A DNA stretch of 64,000 nt from Bordetella genomosp. 13 (GCF_002119665.1 NZ_CP021111.1:1984001-2048000); one strand, 5' to 3'; positions 17,355-27,443 are shown, counted from the first letter of the stretch. The notes: generated by a model from the letters alone, not told the origin. Made by a program: numbers and translations.

Positions 17355-18251
17355 TTGGACATCGAAGAGCTGCGGACATTCGTGGAAGTCGCCGATGCGG
17401 GGGGCATATCGCCCGCGGCGCTGCGCCTGGGCGTGGCGAAGTCCATCGTCAGCCGCCGGCTTGCCCGGCTGGAAAGCGAGCTGGGCGTGCAACTGCTGGC
17501 ACGGTCCACGCGCGGAGCGGCGCTTACCGAAGCCGGCGCCACGTTCCGGGACCATGCGGCCCGCGTCTGCGCCGAGGTCGACACGGCCAGGGAAGCCATC
17601 CTGCCCTCGGGCGACCTGCGCGGCCGCTTGCGCATCGCCGCGCCGCTCACCTTCGGCCCGACCCACTTCGCCCCCATGCTGGCGGAAATGGCCCGACGCT
17701 ATCCCCGGCTGCACATCCAGACCTGCTACAGCGATCGCTTCGTCGACCTGATCGCGGAGGGGTACGACTGCGCGATCCGCGTCGGCTACTTGCAGGATTC
17801 GAACCTCATCGCCAGGCGCATCGGGCCGATCTACGGAAAACTCGTGGCCAGCCCCGGCTACATCGAGGCGCATGGAGCGCCCGAGTCGCCGGAAGACATC
17901 CTCGGCCATCAGGCGCTCATGCAGGGCACCGAAGCGTGGCACTTCATGGACGGCGACCAGATCGTCTCGGTTCGCCCACAGGGGCGATTCAAGGCCGACA
18001 ACGGCATCGCGCTGGTCACTGCCGCCCTTGCGGGGCTCGGTATCGCCTATCTGCCGGATTGCCTCGTCCAGGAGCATGTGGCGTCCGGCGCGCTCGTGCC
18101 CATCATGAATCGCCACCCCCCTCCCCAGGCTGGCGCGTATGTGGTGCGTCCGCCGAGTCCGCATCCGGCAAAGAAGGTACGGGTGCTGACGGAGCTGTTG
18201 ATCGAGTATTTCGAGCGGTCTCCGGAGACGGCGGGGGAAGTGGTGGAGTAG
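17355..18251 (+). CDS. LysR family transcriptional regulator
   Basis: A 298-residue LysR regulator, divergent from the YcaC-like hydrolase. The helix-turn-helix reads GISPAALRLGVAKSIVSRRL. No ATG fits: I start at TTG 17355, eight bases after AAGGA, which gives the canonical opening LDIEELRTFVEVAD. A TTG at 17295 would add 20 unconserved residues. The effector domain shows the usual FVDLIAEGYDCAIRVG pattern. It probably controls the hydrolase. Confidence 0.88.
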   Translation: MDIEELRTFVEVADAGGISPAALRLGVAKSIVSRRLARLESELGVQLLARSTRGAALTEAGATFRDHAARVCAEVDTAREAILPSGDLRGRLRIAAPLTFGPTHFAPMLAEMARRYPRLHIQTCYSDRFVDLIAEGYDCAIRVGYLQDSNLIARRIGPIYGKLVASPGYIEAHGAPESPEDILGHQALMQGTEAWHFMDGDQIVSVRPQGRFKADNGIALVTAALAGLGIAYLPDCLVQEHVASGALVPIMNRHPPPQAGAYVVRPPSPHPAKKVRVLTELLIEYFERSPETAGEVVE

Positions 18252-18290
18252 CCGCCCGCCTCGTGGTTCCCCTTCCCTGTTTTCAATAGT

Positions 18291-18310
18291 CCGCCGGCCA
18301 TGGCCGGCGG
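18291..18310. terminator. 20-base perfect palindrome between convergent genes
   Basis: CCGCCGGCCATGGCCGGCGG is a perfect palindrome lying between the convergent LysR and aldo/keto reductase genes, 40 bases past the first and 10 before the second. It could form a hairpin on either strand and is a likely bidirectional terminator, although neither side has a long U tract. Confidence 0.45.
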
Positions 18311-18320
18311 CGATGGCTGA

Positions 18321-19211
18321 TCACGCGGAGGTGTCGCGTGACGCCTTCCGCCCTTCTTCGTCCAGGGCGCGGAAATCGTCATCCGACAGCGCGATCGCGG
18401 CAGCGGCAACGTTCTGCTCCAGATGCCCGACCTTCGACGTGCCCGGGATCGGCAGCATGATGTGGCTTCGCTTCAAGAGCCATGCCAGCGCGATCTGTCC
18501 GGGCGTGGCTTGGTACCGCCGAGCCAGGTCGTCGAGCAGCGAGCCGGGCCTGGCGAGGTCGCCCGCGGCCAGCGGGAACCACGGAATAAAGCCGATGCCG
18601 TGGGCCGAGCAATAATCCAGGACCTGTTCGCTGGTTCGATCGACAAGGTTGTAGCGGTTCTGAACCGTCGCCACCTTGAAGAATGTCGATGCCTCCTGGA
18701 TCTCGGCAACGGACACCTCGCTCAGTCCGGCATGGCGGATAAGCTCCTCGTCGATCAGCCACTTGATCGTATCGAACTGCTCCCTGGCCGGCACTTTGGG
18801 ATCGATCCGATGCAGTTGCCACAGGTCGATCTGTTCGACCCCGAGATTGCGCAGGCTCTTATGGACTTGTTGGATGAGATATTCCGGTCTGCCCACGGGA
18901 TGCCAGCTGTCGGGACCATGCCGCGTCAATCCGCCTTTGGTGGCGATGACGAGCCCTTCGACATAGGGATACAGCGCCTCTTTGATCAGTTGCTCCGAGA
19001 CGTCCGGACCATACGAGTCGGCCGTATCGATCAGGTTGATTCCAAGACCGGGCAAGGCCTTGAGCGTCTCGATGGCCTCCACATGATTGCCCGGAGGTCC
19101 CCAGATGCCGGCGCCGGTGATGCGCATGGCGCCATAGCCAAGCCGATTGACTTCCATATCGCCGATATTGAAGATGCCGGACAGTTCGGCCCCGGTGGAA
19201 GGCTTGTTCAT
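18321..19211 (-). CDS. aldo/keto reductase
   Basis: A 296-residue aldo/keto reductase, an NADPH-dependent TIM barrel that reduces aldehydes and ketones. The tetrad is visible as Asp and Tyr in DTADSYGP, Lys in ATKGG and His in QLHRID; the C-terminal NADPH site has [20 protein letters not shown] precedes the ATG. It lies 40 bases after a zinc-independent MDR oxidoreductase gene on the same strand, and that pair faces a LysR gene, so a LysR-controlled two-gene operon is likely. Confidence 0.93.
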   Translation of the reverse strand: MNKPSTGAELSGIFNIGDMEVNRLGYGAMRITGAGIWGPPGNHVEAIETLKALPGLGINLIDTADSYGPDVSEQLIKEALYPYVEGLVIATKGGLTRHGPDSWHPVGRPEYLIQQVHKSLRNLGVEQIDLWQLHRIDPKVPAREQFDTIKWLIDEELIRHAGLSEVSVAEIQEASTFFKVATVQNRYNLVDRTSEQVLDYCSAHGIGFIPWFPLAAGDLARPGSLLDDLARRYQATPGQIALAWLLKRSHIMLPIPGTSKVGHLEQNVAAAAIALSDDDFRALDEEGRKASRDTSA

Positions 19212-19251
19212 TTCTAGCTCCTTGTTGAGATATCCGTGTTGCTTCGAAGAC

Positions 19252-20262
19252 TTACCAGTCGAACCGGATCGCGATTTTTCCGAAGTGGCCGCCTTGCGCC
19301 ATCAGCTCGTAGGCGTTCGCCAGTTCATCGAGACCGAAGGTGCGATCGACGACCGGCTGGATACGATGTGCGGCCATGGCCGCCACCGCGCCAGCCAGGT
19401 CGGCCACCGATCCGCCATTGCTGCCCTGCACGCGGACTTCCTTGAAGATCACCTGCAGCAGGTCCAGTGGCGTAGCCCCACCTCCAAGAAACCCGATGGC
19501 GGCCACGCTGCCTCCGTGTCGCACGGCGGCCACCGAGCGGTTGATTCCTTCCCCGCCCACGGGATCAATGACCAGATCCGCGCCCACGCCGCCGGTATGT
19601 TGGAGTACGAAGGCTTCCCAGGCGGCATCCTTGCGGTAATTGACGACTTCGTCGGCACCCAGGGCGCGGGCGCGGGCCAGCTTCTCATCGGACGAGGAGG
19701 TGACGATGACTCGGGCCCCGCGCGCCTTTGCCAGCTGCAGCGCAAAGATCGCCACACCGCCCGTGCCAAGGACCGCCACGGTGGATGCCGCGCCCACCTG
19801 TGCTGTCTCCAGCGTCCGCCATGCCGTCATCGCGGCAATGGGCAAGGTGCCTGCGGCTTCCCAGCCCAGGTAGTCGGGAATCTTCACGACGCTGGCCGCG
19901 TCGAGATCGGCAAACTCGACCAGCGAGCCGGGCAGCGTCGCGCCCCGCATCGGGTTGGCCAGTTCCGCGCTGGGGCGGCCGGCGATCCAGTGCGCCTTGA
20001 TGTGAACGGCGACGCGATCGCCGACGGCCACTTGCCAGACATCCTCGCCGACGGCGATGACCTCGCCCACACCGTCGGACAAGGCAATGTTGGGGTACGG
20101 CGCACCGGGGTACTGTCCGGAGGCCACGGCGAGATCGGCGAAATTGAGGCTGCCGGCCTTCATGCGGACAAGGATGCGCCCCTTGCCAGGTGCGGCCGGT
20201 TCGGGCAGCTCTACCCGACGGAATGCGTCGAGCGTAGGCGCAGTGATCTGAATGGATTGCAT
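19252..20262 (-). CDS. quinone-oxidoreductase-like MDR protein
   Basis: A 336-residue medium-chain dehydrogenase/reductase. The nucleotide site is [22 protein letters not shown] (split over about 168-190), and the family features [14 protein letters not shown] and [13 protein letters not shown] are present. It lacks the Cys cluster of the structural zinc lobe, which places it with zinc-independent quinone or enoyl reductases. GGAG precedes the ATG. It is the first gene of the MDR-AKR operon and is divergent from LysR at 20348. The substrate is unknown. Confidence 0.9.
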   Translation of the reverse strand: MQSIQITAPTLDAFRRVELPEPAAPGKGRILVRMKAGSLNFADLAVASGQYPGAPYPNIALSDGVGEVIAVGEDVWQVAVGDRVAVHIKAHWIAGRPSAELANPMRGATLPGSLVEFADLDAASVVKIPDYLGWEAAGTLPIAAMTAWRTLETAQVGAASTVAVLGTGGVAIFALQLAKARGARVIVTSSSDEKLARARALGADEVVNYRKDAAWEAFVLQHTGGVGADLVIDPVGGEGINRSVAAVRHGGSVAAIGFLGGGATPLDLLQVIFKEVRVQGSNGGSVADLAGAVAAMAAHRIQPVVDRTFGLDELANAYELMAQGGHFGKIAIRFDW

Positions 20263-20347
20263 GGCGCGTTCTCCAAAAGGTAGGTCACTGTAAATTGCTG
20301 CTCTTTTAAATAGAATATGGACGAATCACAGTTCATACCTGCTAAAT

Positions 20348-21274
20348 ATGCAGCAATCACTATTCTCCGATCTGAACGAACTTGCGGCCTTCGTGGCACT
20401 GGCCGATACGGGGTCGTTCGCCGCGGCCGGCCGTCAGCTCGGACGTGATCCCACCGCGATCTCTCGCCGCTTGACCGCGATGGAGTCGCGACTCGGTGTC
20501 AGACTGGCCGAGCGCAGCACCCGCAAGGTCGCTTTGACCGAGGCCGGCCGAACCTATCTCGCGCGGATCCGACCGCTGCTTCACGACCTGCAGGCAGCCG
20601 GACGCGAAGCGGTAGCCTTTGCGGACGGTGAGGCCCGCGGCCACCTGCGCATCACCTTGCCGGGCAATTTCGGCCGCCTGTGGCTGACGCCGCTGATCGT
20701 GGAGTTCCTGCGCAGTCATCCGCGGGTCACCATCGAGGCGGATACCAGCAATCGTTTCGTCGACCTGATCGGCGAACGTTTCGACCTTGCCATCCGCCTG
20801 GGCGAGCTTCCCGATTCGCGCCTGGTCGCCCGCAAGGTCGCGGAGCGGCGCCGGCTGATCTGTGCATCGCCGGACTTCCTCGCGAAGTCTCCGGCCATCC
20901 AGACGCCGCAAGACCTGGCGAACCATCCATGCCTCTGTTTCACGGGGCGGCACGACCCCTATCGATGGAACTTCATCAAACCTGGCGGCGGTACGCTGGG
21001 CGTCACCGTATCGGGCCCGCTGGCGTCCGACGACGCGGAACTGCTGCTCGAAGCCGCCATCAGCGGCCTGGGCATTCTGTACACGTCCGACTGGTATGTC
21101 AGCCGCGATCTGGCCGCGGGCCGGCTGGTCGAAATACTTCCAGACTGGGCCCTGCTGGATCGCGGCGCCGTGTACGTGGTCACGCCTGCGGCGGGCGGCA
21201 CGCCATCCAAGACGCGCGCCTTCTCCAATTGGATCAGCGAAAGGCTGGCGGCGCCGCCGTGGGTTGTCCTTTGA
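20348..21274 (+). CDS. LysR family transcriptional regulator
   Basis: A 308-residue LysR regulator whose helix-turn-helix spans about residues 20-45 (SFAAAGRQLGRDPTAISRRL). The effector domain has FVDLIGERFDLAIRLGELPDS, typical of the group that controls a neighbouring oxidoreductase. It is divergent from the MDR-AKR operon across an 85-base AT-rich gap. No clear ribosome site precedes the ATG. Confidence 0.92.
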   Translation: MQQSLFSDLNELAAFVALADTGSFAAAGRQLGRDPTAISRRLTAMESRLGVRLAERSTRKVALTEAGRTYLARIRPLLHDLQAAGREAVAFADGEARGHLRITLPGNFGRLWLTPLIVEFLRSHPRVTIEADTSNRFVDLIGERFDLAIRLGELPDSRLVARKVAERRRLICASPDFLAKSPAIQTPQDLANHPCLCFTGRHDPYRWNFIKPGGGTLGVTVSGPLASDDAELLLEAAISGLGILYTSDWYVSRDLAAGRLVEILPDWALLDRGAVYVVTPAAGGTPSKTRAFSNWISERLAAPPWVVL

Positions 21275-21401
21275 ATGGGCAGTTCAGCCGTGCTCGAAAC
21301 GGTATTGCGGCTTGGGCCCGGACGCGGGCATCGATAGGGACGGACTTCGCATCGACACCGGCGTCCGAAGGTCATCGCTAGCGAAGTCGCCGCCTGGGCG
21401 G

Positions 21402-21488
21402 TCAGAGCCTGTAGCCACCGCTCGCCTCGATCGCCTGGCCGGTCACCCAACGGCCTTCCTCGGAAGCCAGGAACGCCACTAATGACGT
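21402..21488 (-). pseudogene. 3' remnant of an SDR gene
   Basis: Read on the minus strand, this segment encodes SLVAFLASEEGRWVTGQAI followed by EASGGYRL and a stop, exactly the C-terminal signature of classical SDRs. The rest of the gene is missing: further upstream lies the end of the GNAT gene, whose stop codon is in the same frame 35 codons earlier. It is therefore a deletion remnant. The remaining bases of the 235-base gap (21275-21509) show nothing else. Confidence 0.68.
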
Positions 21489-21509
21489 GGGTCTCCAGAG
21501 CTGGAGTTT

Positions 21510-22103
21510 CTAGCGGCGCATCTTCCACACCGCGCGTTCCAGGCGCATGATCAGGCAATCGTCTTCATCGTTGAAAACCCGGCGGCCGACGGCCTGGAAG
21601 CCGAGTCGGCCGTAGAAGCGATGAGCGCGCACGTTGCTGTTCAGCGGGTCGATGACGATGGCGGTCACTTTGGGATCGGAGAAGGCGGCGTCGATGGCCA
21701 GCGTCATCATCTGAGTGCCATAGCCCTTGTTGAGGGCAGCGGGCGGGCCGATCCAGATGTCGATGGCACGCAGGTTGGGTTCGATCTCACCCCAATAATG
21801 CGTCGGATCGAGGTGAGGGTCGATCACCTGCATCACGCCGACAGGCCGCCAGAGCTCGCCCTCGGCCACCTCGCCGATCTGGTAGAAGCTCACGTCCGAC
21901 GATTCGGCCAGTTCCACAGACCAGTCGATGCCGCCGAAGGCGACTTCGAGGCTGGGCTGATCGCTGGAGCAGGCGATCACGTGCGGCTCGCGATCCCATG
22001 CGTGCAGCGTCGGCACGTCGGCAAGGGTTGCGGGCCGCAGCCGGACTACGCCGGGCGAGAGTGAAGGGTCCGCGTTCATTGGCTCGGAAGTGGCATGGTT
22101 CAA
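21510..22103 (-). CDS. GNAT acetyltransferase, AAC(6')-like
   Basis: A 197-residue GNAT N-acetyltransferase. The acetyl-CoA loop is in LNKGYGTQMM, and the flanking DIWIGPP, VTAIVIDPLNSNVRAHRFY and GRLGF follow the plan of aminoglycoside 6'-acetyltransferases and their chromosomal relatives. Whether it acts on an aminoglycoside or on another amine cannot be decided here. Start ATG at 22103; an ATG eight codons later is possible. It faces away from the AKR operon and carries an SDR remnant directly behind its stop. Confidence 0.82.
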   Translation of the reverse strand: MNHATSEPMNADPSLSPGVVRLRPATLADVPTLHAWDREPHVIACSSDQPSLEVAFGGIDWSVELAESSDVSFYQIGEVAEGELWRPVGVMQVIDPHLDPTHYWGEIEPNLRAIDIWIGPPAALNKGYGTQMMTLAIDAAFSDPKVTAIVIDPLNSNVRAHRFYGRLGFQAVGRRVFNDEDDCLIMRLERAVWKMRR

Positions 22104-22356
22104 GGGTTTCCAAGGACTCTACATCGCCCAGTAGCCGTACCGCTCTCTATCTCCCTTAATCTCCGGCTGGGATGGTCGGATCATGGCCGGCTTTGCCCGG
22201 CAGATATTTTCTATCAACGCAAAACCGTTATCCATTTTTCACCCTTCTTTTCTATTTAGAGAACGACCAGAATGCTCCTTAAGGCGAAAGCGAACAGGCC
22301 CCCTGCGCCTGTCGCCGCTTTCACATCGGTTTCATCTCGGCCTCAAGGAGAACACC

Positions 22357-23418
22357 ATGAAGTACAAGCCTTTGGGATACACCGGCCTGCTGGTGTCGCA
22401 GCTGTGCCTCGGAACGATGACGTTCAGCGGCGGCAATGGCGTCTACAAGCACATCGGCAACGTGGACCAGGCGGGCGCCGATGAACTGGTCAAGGCCAGC
22501 ATCGACACAGGCATCAACTTCTTCGATACCGCCGACGTCTACTCGGCCGGCGAAAGCGAAAGCACGCTGGGCCAGTCTTTCAAGAACCTCGGCATCGCGC
22601 GCAAGGACTATGTGCTGGCGACCAAGGTATACAGCCGCATGGGCCAAGGCCGCAACGACGTCGGCGCGTCGCGCGGCCACATCATGGATGCCGTCGAGGC
22701 AAGCCTGAAGCGGTTGCAGACCGACCACATCGACCTGTATCAGGTCCATGCCACGGACACGCTTACCCCGATGGAGGAAACGCTGCGCGCCCTGGACGAC
22801 TTGGTCCGGCAAGGCAAGGTCCGCTACATCGGCGTATCCAACTGGCAGGCGTGGCGCATCGCGACCGCGCTGGGCATTTCGGCCCGGCTCAATCTGGCCA
22901 GGTTCAACACGCTGCAGGCCTATTACTCGATCGCGGGCCGCGATCTCGAGCGCGAACTTGGCCCGCTGCTGGAAGCGGAGAAGCTCGGCCTGCTCGTCTG
23001 GAGCCCGCTGGCCGGCGGCCTGCTGTCCGGCAAGTTCAGCCGTGAGAACCAATCGCCCGAAGGATCGCGGCGTTCGGCATTCGACTTCCCCATCGTCGAT
23101 AAGGAGCGCGCCTGGAACGTGATCGACGCGATGCACCCGATCGCGGCCGCTCATGGCTGCAGCCCGGCACGGATCGCGCTGGCCTGGCTGCTTTCCAAGC
23201 CGGTCGTGACCTCGGTGCTGGTCGGCGCCAAGCGTCTCGATCAGCTCGAGGACAACATCGCCGCGGTCGACATCACGCTCAGCGATGAAGAGATCCGCCA
23301 GCTCGACGCGATCAGCGAACTGCCTCCCGAATATCCGGGCTGGATGCTCGCGACCCAGGGCGCCGACCGTTTCGGCCCCATCGACCTGTGGAACGGCAGG
23401 ATGTCCGCCGCATCCTGA
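22357..23418 (+). CDS. aldo/keto reductase
   Basis: A 353-residue aldo/keto reductase of the large voltage-gated-channel-beta/YajO-like group. Asp and Tyr are in FDTADVYSAGES, Lys in LATKVYSRM and His in YQVHATD, with SVLVGAKRLDQLEDN at the cofactor end. AAGGAG precedes the ATG at 22357, so I reject the longer frame from 22183. It is the first gene of a same-strand run with an SDR (66 bases later) and an NTF2-like gene (42 bases later). Substrate unknown. Confidence 0.92.
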   Translation: MKYKPLGYTGLLVSQLCLGTMTFSGGNGVYKHIGNVDQAGADELVKASIDTGINFFDTADVYSAGESESTLGQSFKNLGIARKDYVLATKVYSRMGQGRNDVGASRGHIMDAVEASLKRLQTDHIDLYQVHATDTLTPMEETLRALDDLVRQGKVRYIGVSNWQAWRIATALGISARLNLARFNTLQAYYSIAGRDLERELGPLLEAEKLGLLVWSPLAGGLLSGKFSRENQSPEGSRRSAFDFPIVDKERAWNVIDAMHPIAAAHGCSPARIALAWLLSKPVVTSVLVGAKRLDQLEDNIAAVDITLSDEEIRQLDAISELPPEYPGWMLATQGADRFGPIDLWNGRMSAAS

Positions 23419-23484
23419 TCGCGTCGCAGGATCCCTTGACGCCCGTGGGCCAGCGCCCACGGCGCAACAGACAGGACAACGATC

Positions 23485-24237
23485 ATGAGTCAACGATTGC
23501 AGGGAAAGGTCGCCGTCATCACCGGCGCATCGAAGGGGCTGGGCGCCGCGATCGCGCGACGCTTCGGCATCGAAGGCGCGTCCGTGGTGGTGAACTATGC
23601 CAGCAGCAAAAGCGCTGCCGACGGCGTCGTGAGCGATATCGTCCAGGCCGGCGGCACGGCCATCGCCGTCCAGGCCGACATGAGAGACCCGGCGCAGGTG
23701 GCGCAGCTCTTCGCGCAAGCCAACCGGACGTACGGCCGGGTGGACGTGCTCGTGAACAATGCCGGAGTCTATGACTTTCAACCGCTGGAGAACCTTACGT
23801 ACGATCTGTTCCGCCAGCACTTCGAGCTGAACGTCTTCGGCTACCTGCTCGCCATCAAGGAGGCCGTCAAGTACATGCCTGAAGGCGGCGGCAGCATCGT
23901 CAACATGAGTTCCACCGTGACCCTATTCGGTCCCGAGAACGCCTCGGTCTATACCGCCACCAAAGGTGCCATCGACGGCCTGACCCGTGCGCTGTCGAAC
24001 GAGCTGGCGCCGCGCAGGATACGCGTCAACGCGGTCAAACCCGGCGTGGTCGCCACCGAGGGCGTCCATGCCGGCGGGTTCCTGGCATCGGAATTCGGGC
24101 ACACCACCACGGCCAGGACGCCGCTGCGGCGCCTTGGGGAGGTCGACGACATCGCACCCGCCGTCGTCTATCTGGCGTCGGACGAGTCCAGCTGGAGCAC
24201 CGGCGAATTCATCGTTCTTTCGGGCGGACACCGCTGA
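23485..24237 (+). CDS. SDR family oxidoreductase
   Basis: A 250-residue classical SDR with TGASKGLG near residue 13, NNAG near 91, and a YTATK active site. It resembles FabG-like glucose or 3-oxoacyl reductases, but its specificity is unknown. It is the middle gene of the AKR-SDR-NTF2 run. The C-terminal SWSTGEFIVLSGGHR matches the usual end of the family, so the gene is complete. Confidence 0.92.
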   Translation: MSQRLQGKVAVITGASKGLGAAIARRFGIEGASVVVNYASSKSAADGVVSDIVQAGGTAIAVQADMRDPAQVAQLFAQANRTYGRVDVLVNNAGVYDFQPLENLTYDLFRQHFELNVFGYLLAIKEAVKYMPEGGGSIVNMSSTVTLFGPENASVYTATKGAIDGLTRALSNELAPRRIRVNAVKPGVVATEGVHAGGFLASEFGHTTTARTPLRRLGEVDDIAPAVVYLASDESSWSTGEFIVLSGGHR

Positions 24238-24279
24238 TCCCCTTACGCATGCCGCCATCGGGCGGCAAGGAGCATCGAC

Positions 24280-24693
24280 ATGGCAACGACAACCGACATG
24301 AACGCCGGAGAGGTCGTCCGGCATTACCTCGACACCTTCTTCAGCAAGGACGTCGACAAGACGCTCGAATGCCTCACCGACGACGTCATATGGAAGGTCC
24401 AGGGCGCCGCCGACGTGCCGACCGTCGGCGTACGGCATGGCAAGGAAGAGGTCCGCGCGTGGATGGCGCTGTTTCCCGCCCATTTCGAGCCGCTCGAATT
24501 CCACATAGCCCGCACCTTCGAGAACGGCGACCAGGTGGTGATGACCGGACACTTCAAACACCGCATCGTGGACACGGGGCGCGTGTTCGAAAGCGACTTC
24601 GCGGCGATCTGCTCGGTGAGGGATGGCAAGGTCAGCGCGTACAACTTCCTCGAAGACTCTTACGCGCTCTGGCGGTCCTTCCAGCCGCAGTGA
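24280..24693 (+). CDS. SnoaL/NTF2-like protein
   Basis: A 137-residue SnoaL-like protein (ketosteroid-isomerase-type fold). Typical features are VVRHYLDTFFSKDVDKTLECLTDDVIW split over the N terminus, a central GKEEVRAWMALF helix and a C-terminal FAAICSVRDGKVSAY sheet. AAGGAG precedes the ATG. It is the last gene of the AKR-SDR-NTF2 run, and converges with a LysR gene. The combination SDR plus NTF2 recurs at 12766-13871. Confidence 0.87.
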   Translation: MATTTDMNAGEVVRHYLDTFFSKDVDKTLECLTDDVIWKVQGAADVPTVGVRHGKEEVRAWMALFPAHFEPLEFHIARTFENGDQVVMTGHFKHRIVDTGRVFESDFAAICSVRDGKVSAYNFLEDSYALWRSFQPQ

Positions 24694-24735
24694 CGCCTGT
24701 GCAACGTCCGGGATGCGAAACCTCGCCGCGCCCCA

Positions 24736-25659
24736 TCATCTTTCGCGGACCTTTGTGGTCCGCTGCGGCCGCGGCGGCAAACCCGACAACACCGGGTTCG
24801 CCGCCACGACGTGTTCCGCCAGAAAGTCGCTGAGCGCGCGGATCCTCGCCGACGCAACGAGGTCGGCGTGCGTCACCAGCCAAAGCTCGTTGCTGAACAC
24901 CTGGTCCGAAGGAACGACGCGAACGAAGTCATCGCCGACAGCGAGAAAATCCGGAATGACCGCCAGCCCCAAGCCCGCACGCACCGCGGCGATCTGTACA
25001 GGCAGGCTGCTTGCCACCAGCGCGATGGAACAATCCAGATGCTGGCGAGCCAGCCATGTCGCGGCAGGCAGGTGCGCATGGCTGTCGTCCCAGGTGATGA
25101 CGTGGCGGCCCTCGAAGGGCTTTCCCGGCAAGGCGGGATTTTCCTCGAGGTACTGGCGGCTGCCGTACACCGAATAAGTCATATGGCCAATGCGCCTGAC
25201 CGTCAGGTTTCCTCGCGTGGGCCGGACCACGCGCAGCGCGATGTCGGCCTCCCGGCGGCCGAGTTCGGCTGTGGCCGTGCTGGTGATGATCTCGACGCAG
25301 ATGCCCGGGTATCGGGCCCGGAACGCGGGCATGGCCGGGACGACCAAGTCCGTCGCAAGGTTCTCCGATGTCGCCAGCCTGACCGTTCCCACAGGGCTGT
25401 CATCGATGCCCGCCGCACCGCGTTCCAGGGCCATGACGCTGTCTTCGACACGTTCGGCATGTCGCAGCACCTCGCGGCCTTCGTCCGTCAGGAAATAGCC
25501 TGTCTGGCTTCTTGCGAAGAGGCTCATGCCCAGGCTCGCCTCGAGCTCTCCGATGCGGCGGCTGACCGTGGACTGGCTTACGTTCAGATCGCCGGCGGCC
25601 TGCGTCAGGCTGCCGGTGCGCGCCACGCACAGGAAGTACCTTAGATCGTTCCAGTCCAT
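24736..25659 (-). CDS. LysR family transcriptional regulator
   Basis: A 307-residue LysR regulator with the helix-turn-helix in SLTQAAGDLNVSQSTVSRRI. The opening MDWNDLRYFLCVA and the Ser-Thr-rich recognition helix are typical of the group that often lies beside SDR and hydrolase genes. Here it converges with the AKR-SDR-NTF2 run instead of diverging from it, and its upstream neighbour is guaA, so its target is not obvious from position. Confidence 0.92.
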   Translation of the reverse strand: MDWNDLRYFLCVARTGSLTQAAGDLNVSQSTVSRRIGELEASLGMSLFARSQTGYFLTDEGREVLRHAERVEDSVMALERGAAGIDDSPVGTVRLATSENLATDLVVPAMPAFRARYPGICVEIITSTATAELGRREADIALRVVRPTRGNLTVRRIGHMTYSVYGSRQYLEENPALPGKPFEGRHVITWDDSHAHLPAATWLARQHLDCSIALVASSLPVQIAAVRAGLGLAVIPDFLAVGDDFVRVVPSDQVFSNELWLVTHADLVASARIRALSDFLAEHVVAANPVLSGLPPRPQRTTKVRER

Positions 25660-25792
25660 ATGACTTTGCTTGTACAGGGGGAGGAGTGCCTCGCGTCGGA
25701 ATCAAGACTGCACCGTCGGATCAGTTGCTGCCGCAGCGCGTATGGTGCCTGTTTTGGCGCGCATTTCAACTTGGACAGCCGCACGCAACTGA

Positions 25793-25816
25793 CAAGGGCG
25801 CCATCAGGCGCCCTTG
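25793..25816. terminator. hairpin after guaA
   Basis: A perfect ten-base stem, CAAGGGCGCC (25793-25802) and GGCGCCCTTG (25807-25816), closes the loop ATCA nine bases past the guaA stop. It is the likely end of the guaB-guaA transcript, although only a weak T-containing tail follows on that strand. Confidence 0.6.
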
Positions 25817-25824
25817 CTATTCGA

Positions 25825-27417
25825 TTACTCCCACTCAATCGTCGCCGGCGGCTTGCTACTCACGTCATAAACCACCCGATTGATCCCCCGCACCTCATTG
25901 ATAATCCGCGAAGAAACCCGCGCCAGCAGCGCATGCGGCAACGGCGCCCAATCGGCCGTCATGAAATCGAACGTCTGCACGGCACGCAGCGCAACCACGT
26001 ACTCATAAGTCCGCCCATCCCCCATCACCCCCACCGACTTCACCGGCAGGAACACGGCGAAGGCCTGCGACGTCATCTCGTACCAGCTCTTGCCGCTGAC
26101 CTCGTCGATGGTGCTGCGCAGCTCTTCGATGAAGATCGCATCGGCCCGACGCAGCAGATCCGCAAACTCCTTCTTCACCTCGCCCAGAATCCGCACCCCC
26201 AACCCCGGCCCAGGGAATGGATGCCGATACACCATCGCCGGCGGCAGGCCCAGCGCCACGCCCAGCTCGCGAACCTCGTCCTTGAACAGTTCGCGCAGCG
26301 GCTCTAGCAGCTTCAGGTTCAGCGTATCCGGCAGGCCGCCCACGTTGTGGTGCGACTTGATCGAAGTGGCCTTGCCGGTCTTGGCGCCGGCCGATTCGAT
26401 CACGTCCGGATAGATGGTGCCCTGGGCCAGCCACTTGGCGCTCTTCAGCTTGCCGGCTTCGGCCTGGAACACTTCGACGAACTCGCGCCCGATGATCTTG
26501 CGCTTGGCTTCGGGATCCGCCTGCCCCGCCAGCTTGCCCATGAACTGCTCGGTGGCGTCGACGTGGATGATCTTCACGCCCATGTTCTCGGCGAAGGTCT
26601 GCATGACCTGCTTGCCCTCGTCCAGGCGCAGCAGGCCGTGGTCGACGAACACGCAGGTCAGCTGGTCGCCGATGGCCTTGTGGATCAGCGCGGCGGCCAC
26701 GGACGAATCCACGCCGCCCGACAGGCCCAGGATGACTTCGTCGTTGCCGACCTGTTCGCGGATGCGGGCCACGGCCTCTTCCACGTAGTCGGGCATGTTC
26801 CAGTCGCCGGTGCAGCCGCAGATCTCGTGCACGAAGCGGCCCAGCATGGCCTTGCCCTGCACGGTGTGGGTGACTTCGGGGTGGAACTGCACGGCGTAGA
26901 AGCCGCGCTCTTCGTCGGCCATGCCGGCGATGGGACACGAGGGCGTGGAGGCCATCAGCTTGAAGCCAGGCGGCAATTCGGTGACCTTGTCGCCGTGGCT
27001 CATCCAGACCTTCAGCATGCCGTGGCCTTCGGGCGTGGTGAAGTCGGCCAGGCCGTTCAGCAGCTTGGTGTGGCCGTGGGCGCGGACTTCGGCGTAGCCG
27101 AATTCGCGGTGGTCGGAATAGCTGACCACGCCGCCCAGCTGGTGCGCCATGGACTGCATGCCATAGCAGATGCCCAGCACCGGCACGCCCAGTTCGAACA
27201 CGGCTGCGGGTACCCGCAGCGAGCCTTCGGCATAGGCCGAGGCGTGGCTGCCCGACAGGATCACGCCGCGCACGCCGGCGGCTTTCTGGGCGCGGACGAA
27301 GTCGTCATCCACGTCGCCGGGATGGATCTCGGAATAGACGCCGGCCTCGCGTACGCGACGGGCGATCAGCTGGGTGACTTGCGAACCGTAGTCCAGGATG
27401 AGGATGCGCTGGTGCAT
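25825..27417 (-). CDS. guaA: GMP synthase (glutamine-hydrolysing)
   Basis: GMP synthase of 530 residues (the E. coli enzyme has 525) converts XMP to GMP with glutamine and ATP. The N-terminal class I amidotransferase has the nucleophile Cys84 in GICYGMQ and the His-Glu pair in [10 protein letters not shown]. The ATP-pyrophosphatase domain has the P loop LSGGVDSS, and the C-terminal dimerisation domain ends in IEWE, as is typical. It follows guaB with an 88-base gap that holds a strong hairpin. Confidence 0.98.
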   Translation of the reverse strand: MHQRILILDYGSQVTQLIARRVREAGVYSEIHPGDVDDDFVRAQKAAGVRGVILSGSHASAYAEGSLRVPAAVFELGVPVLGICYGMQSMAHQLGGVVSYSDHREFGYAEVRAHGHTKLLNGLADFTTPEGHGMLKVWMSHGDKVTELPPGFKLMASTPSCPIAGMADEERGFYAVQFHPEVTHTVQGKAMLGRFVHEICGCTGDWNMPDYVEEAVARIREQVGNDEVILGLSGGVDSSVAAALIHKAIGDQLTCVFVDHGLLRLDEGKQVMQTFAENMGVKIIHVDATEQFMGKLAGQADPEAKRKIIGREFVEVFQAEAGKLKSAKWLAQGTIYPDVIESAGAKTGKATSIKSHHNVGGLPDTLNLKLLEPLRELFKDEVRELGVALGLPPAMVYRHPFPGPGLGVRILGEVKKEFADLLRRADAIFIEELRSTIDEVSGKSWYEMTSQAFAVFLPVKSVGVMGDGRTYEYVVALRAVQTFDFMTADWAPLPHALLARVSSRIINEVRGINRVVYDVSSKPPATIEWE

Positions 27418-27443
27418 GGTGACTCTGCCGGTTGTAAATGAAG

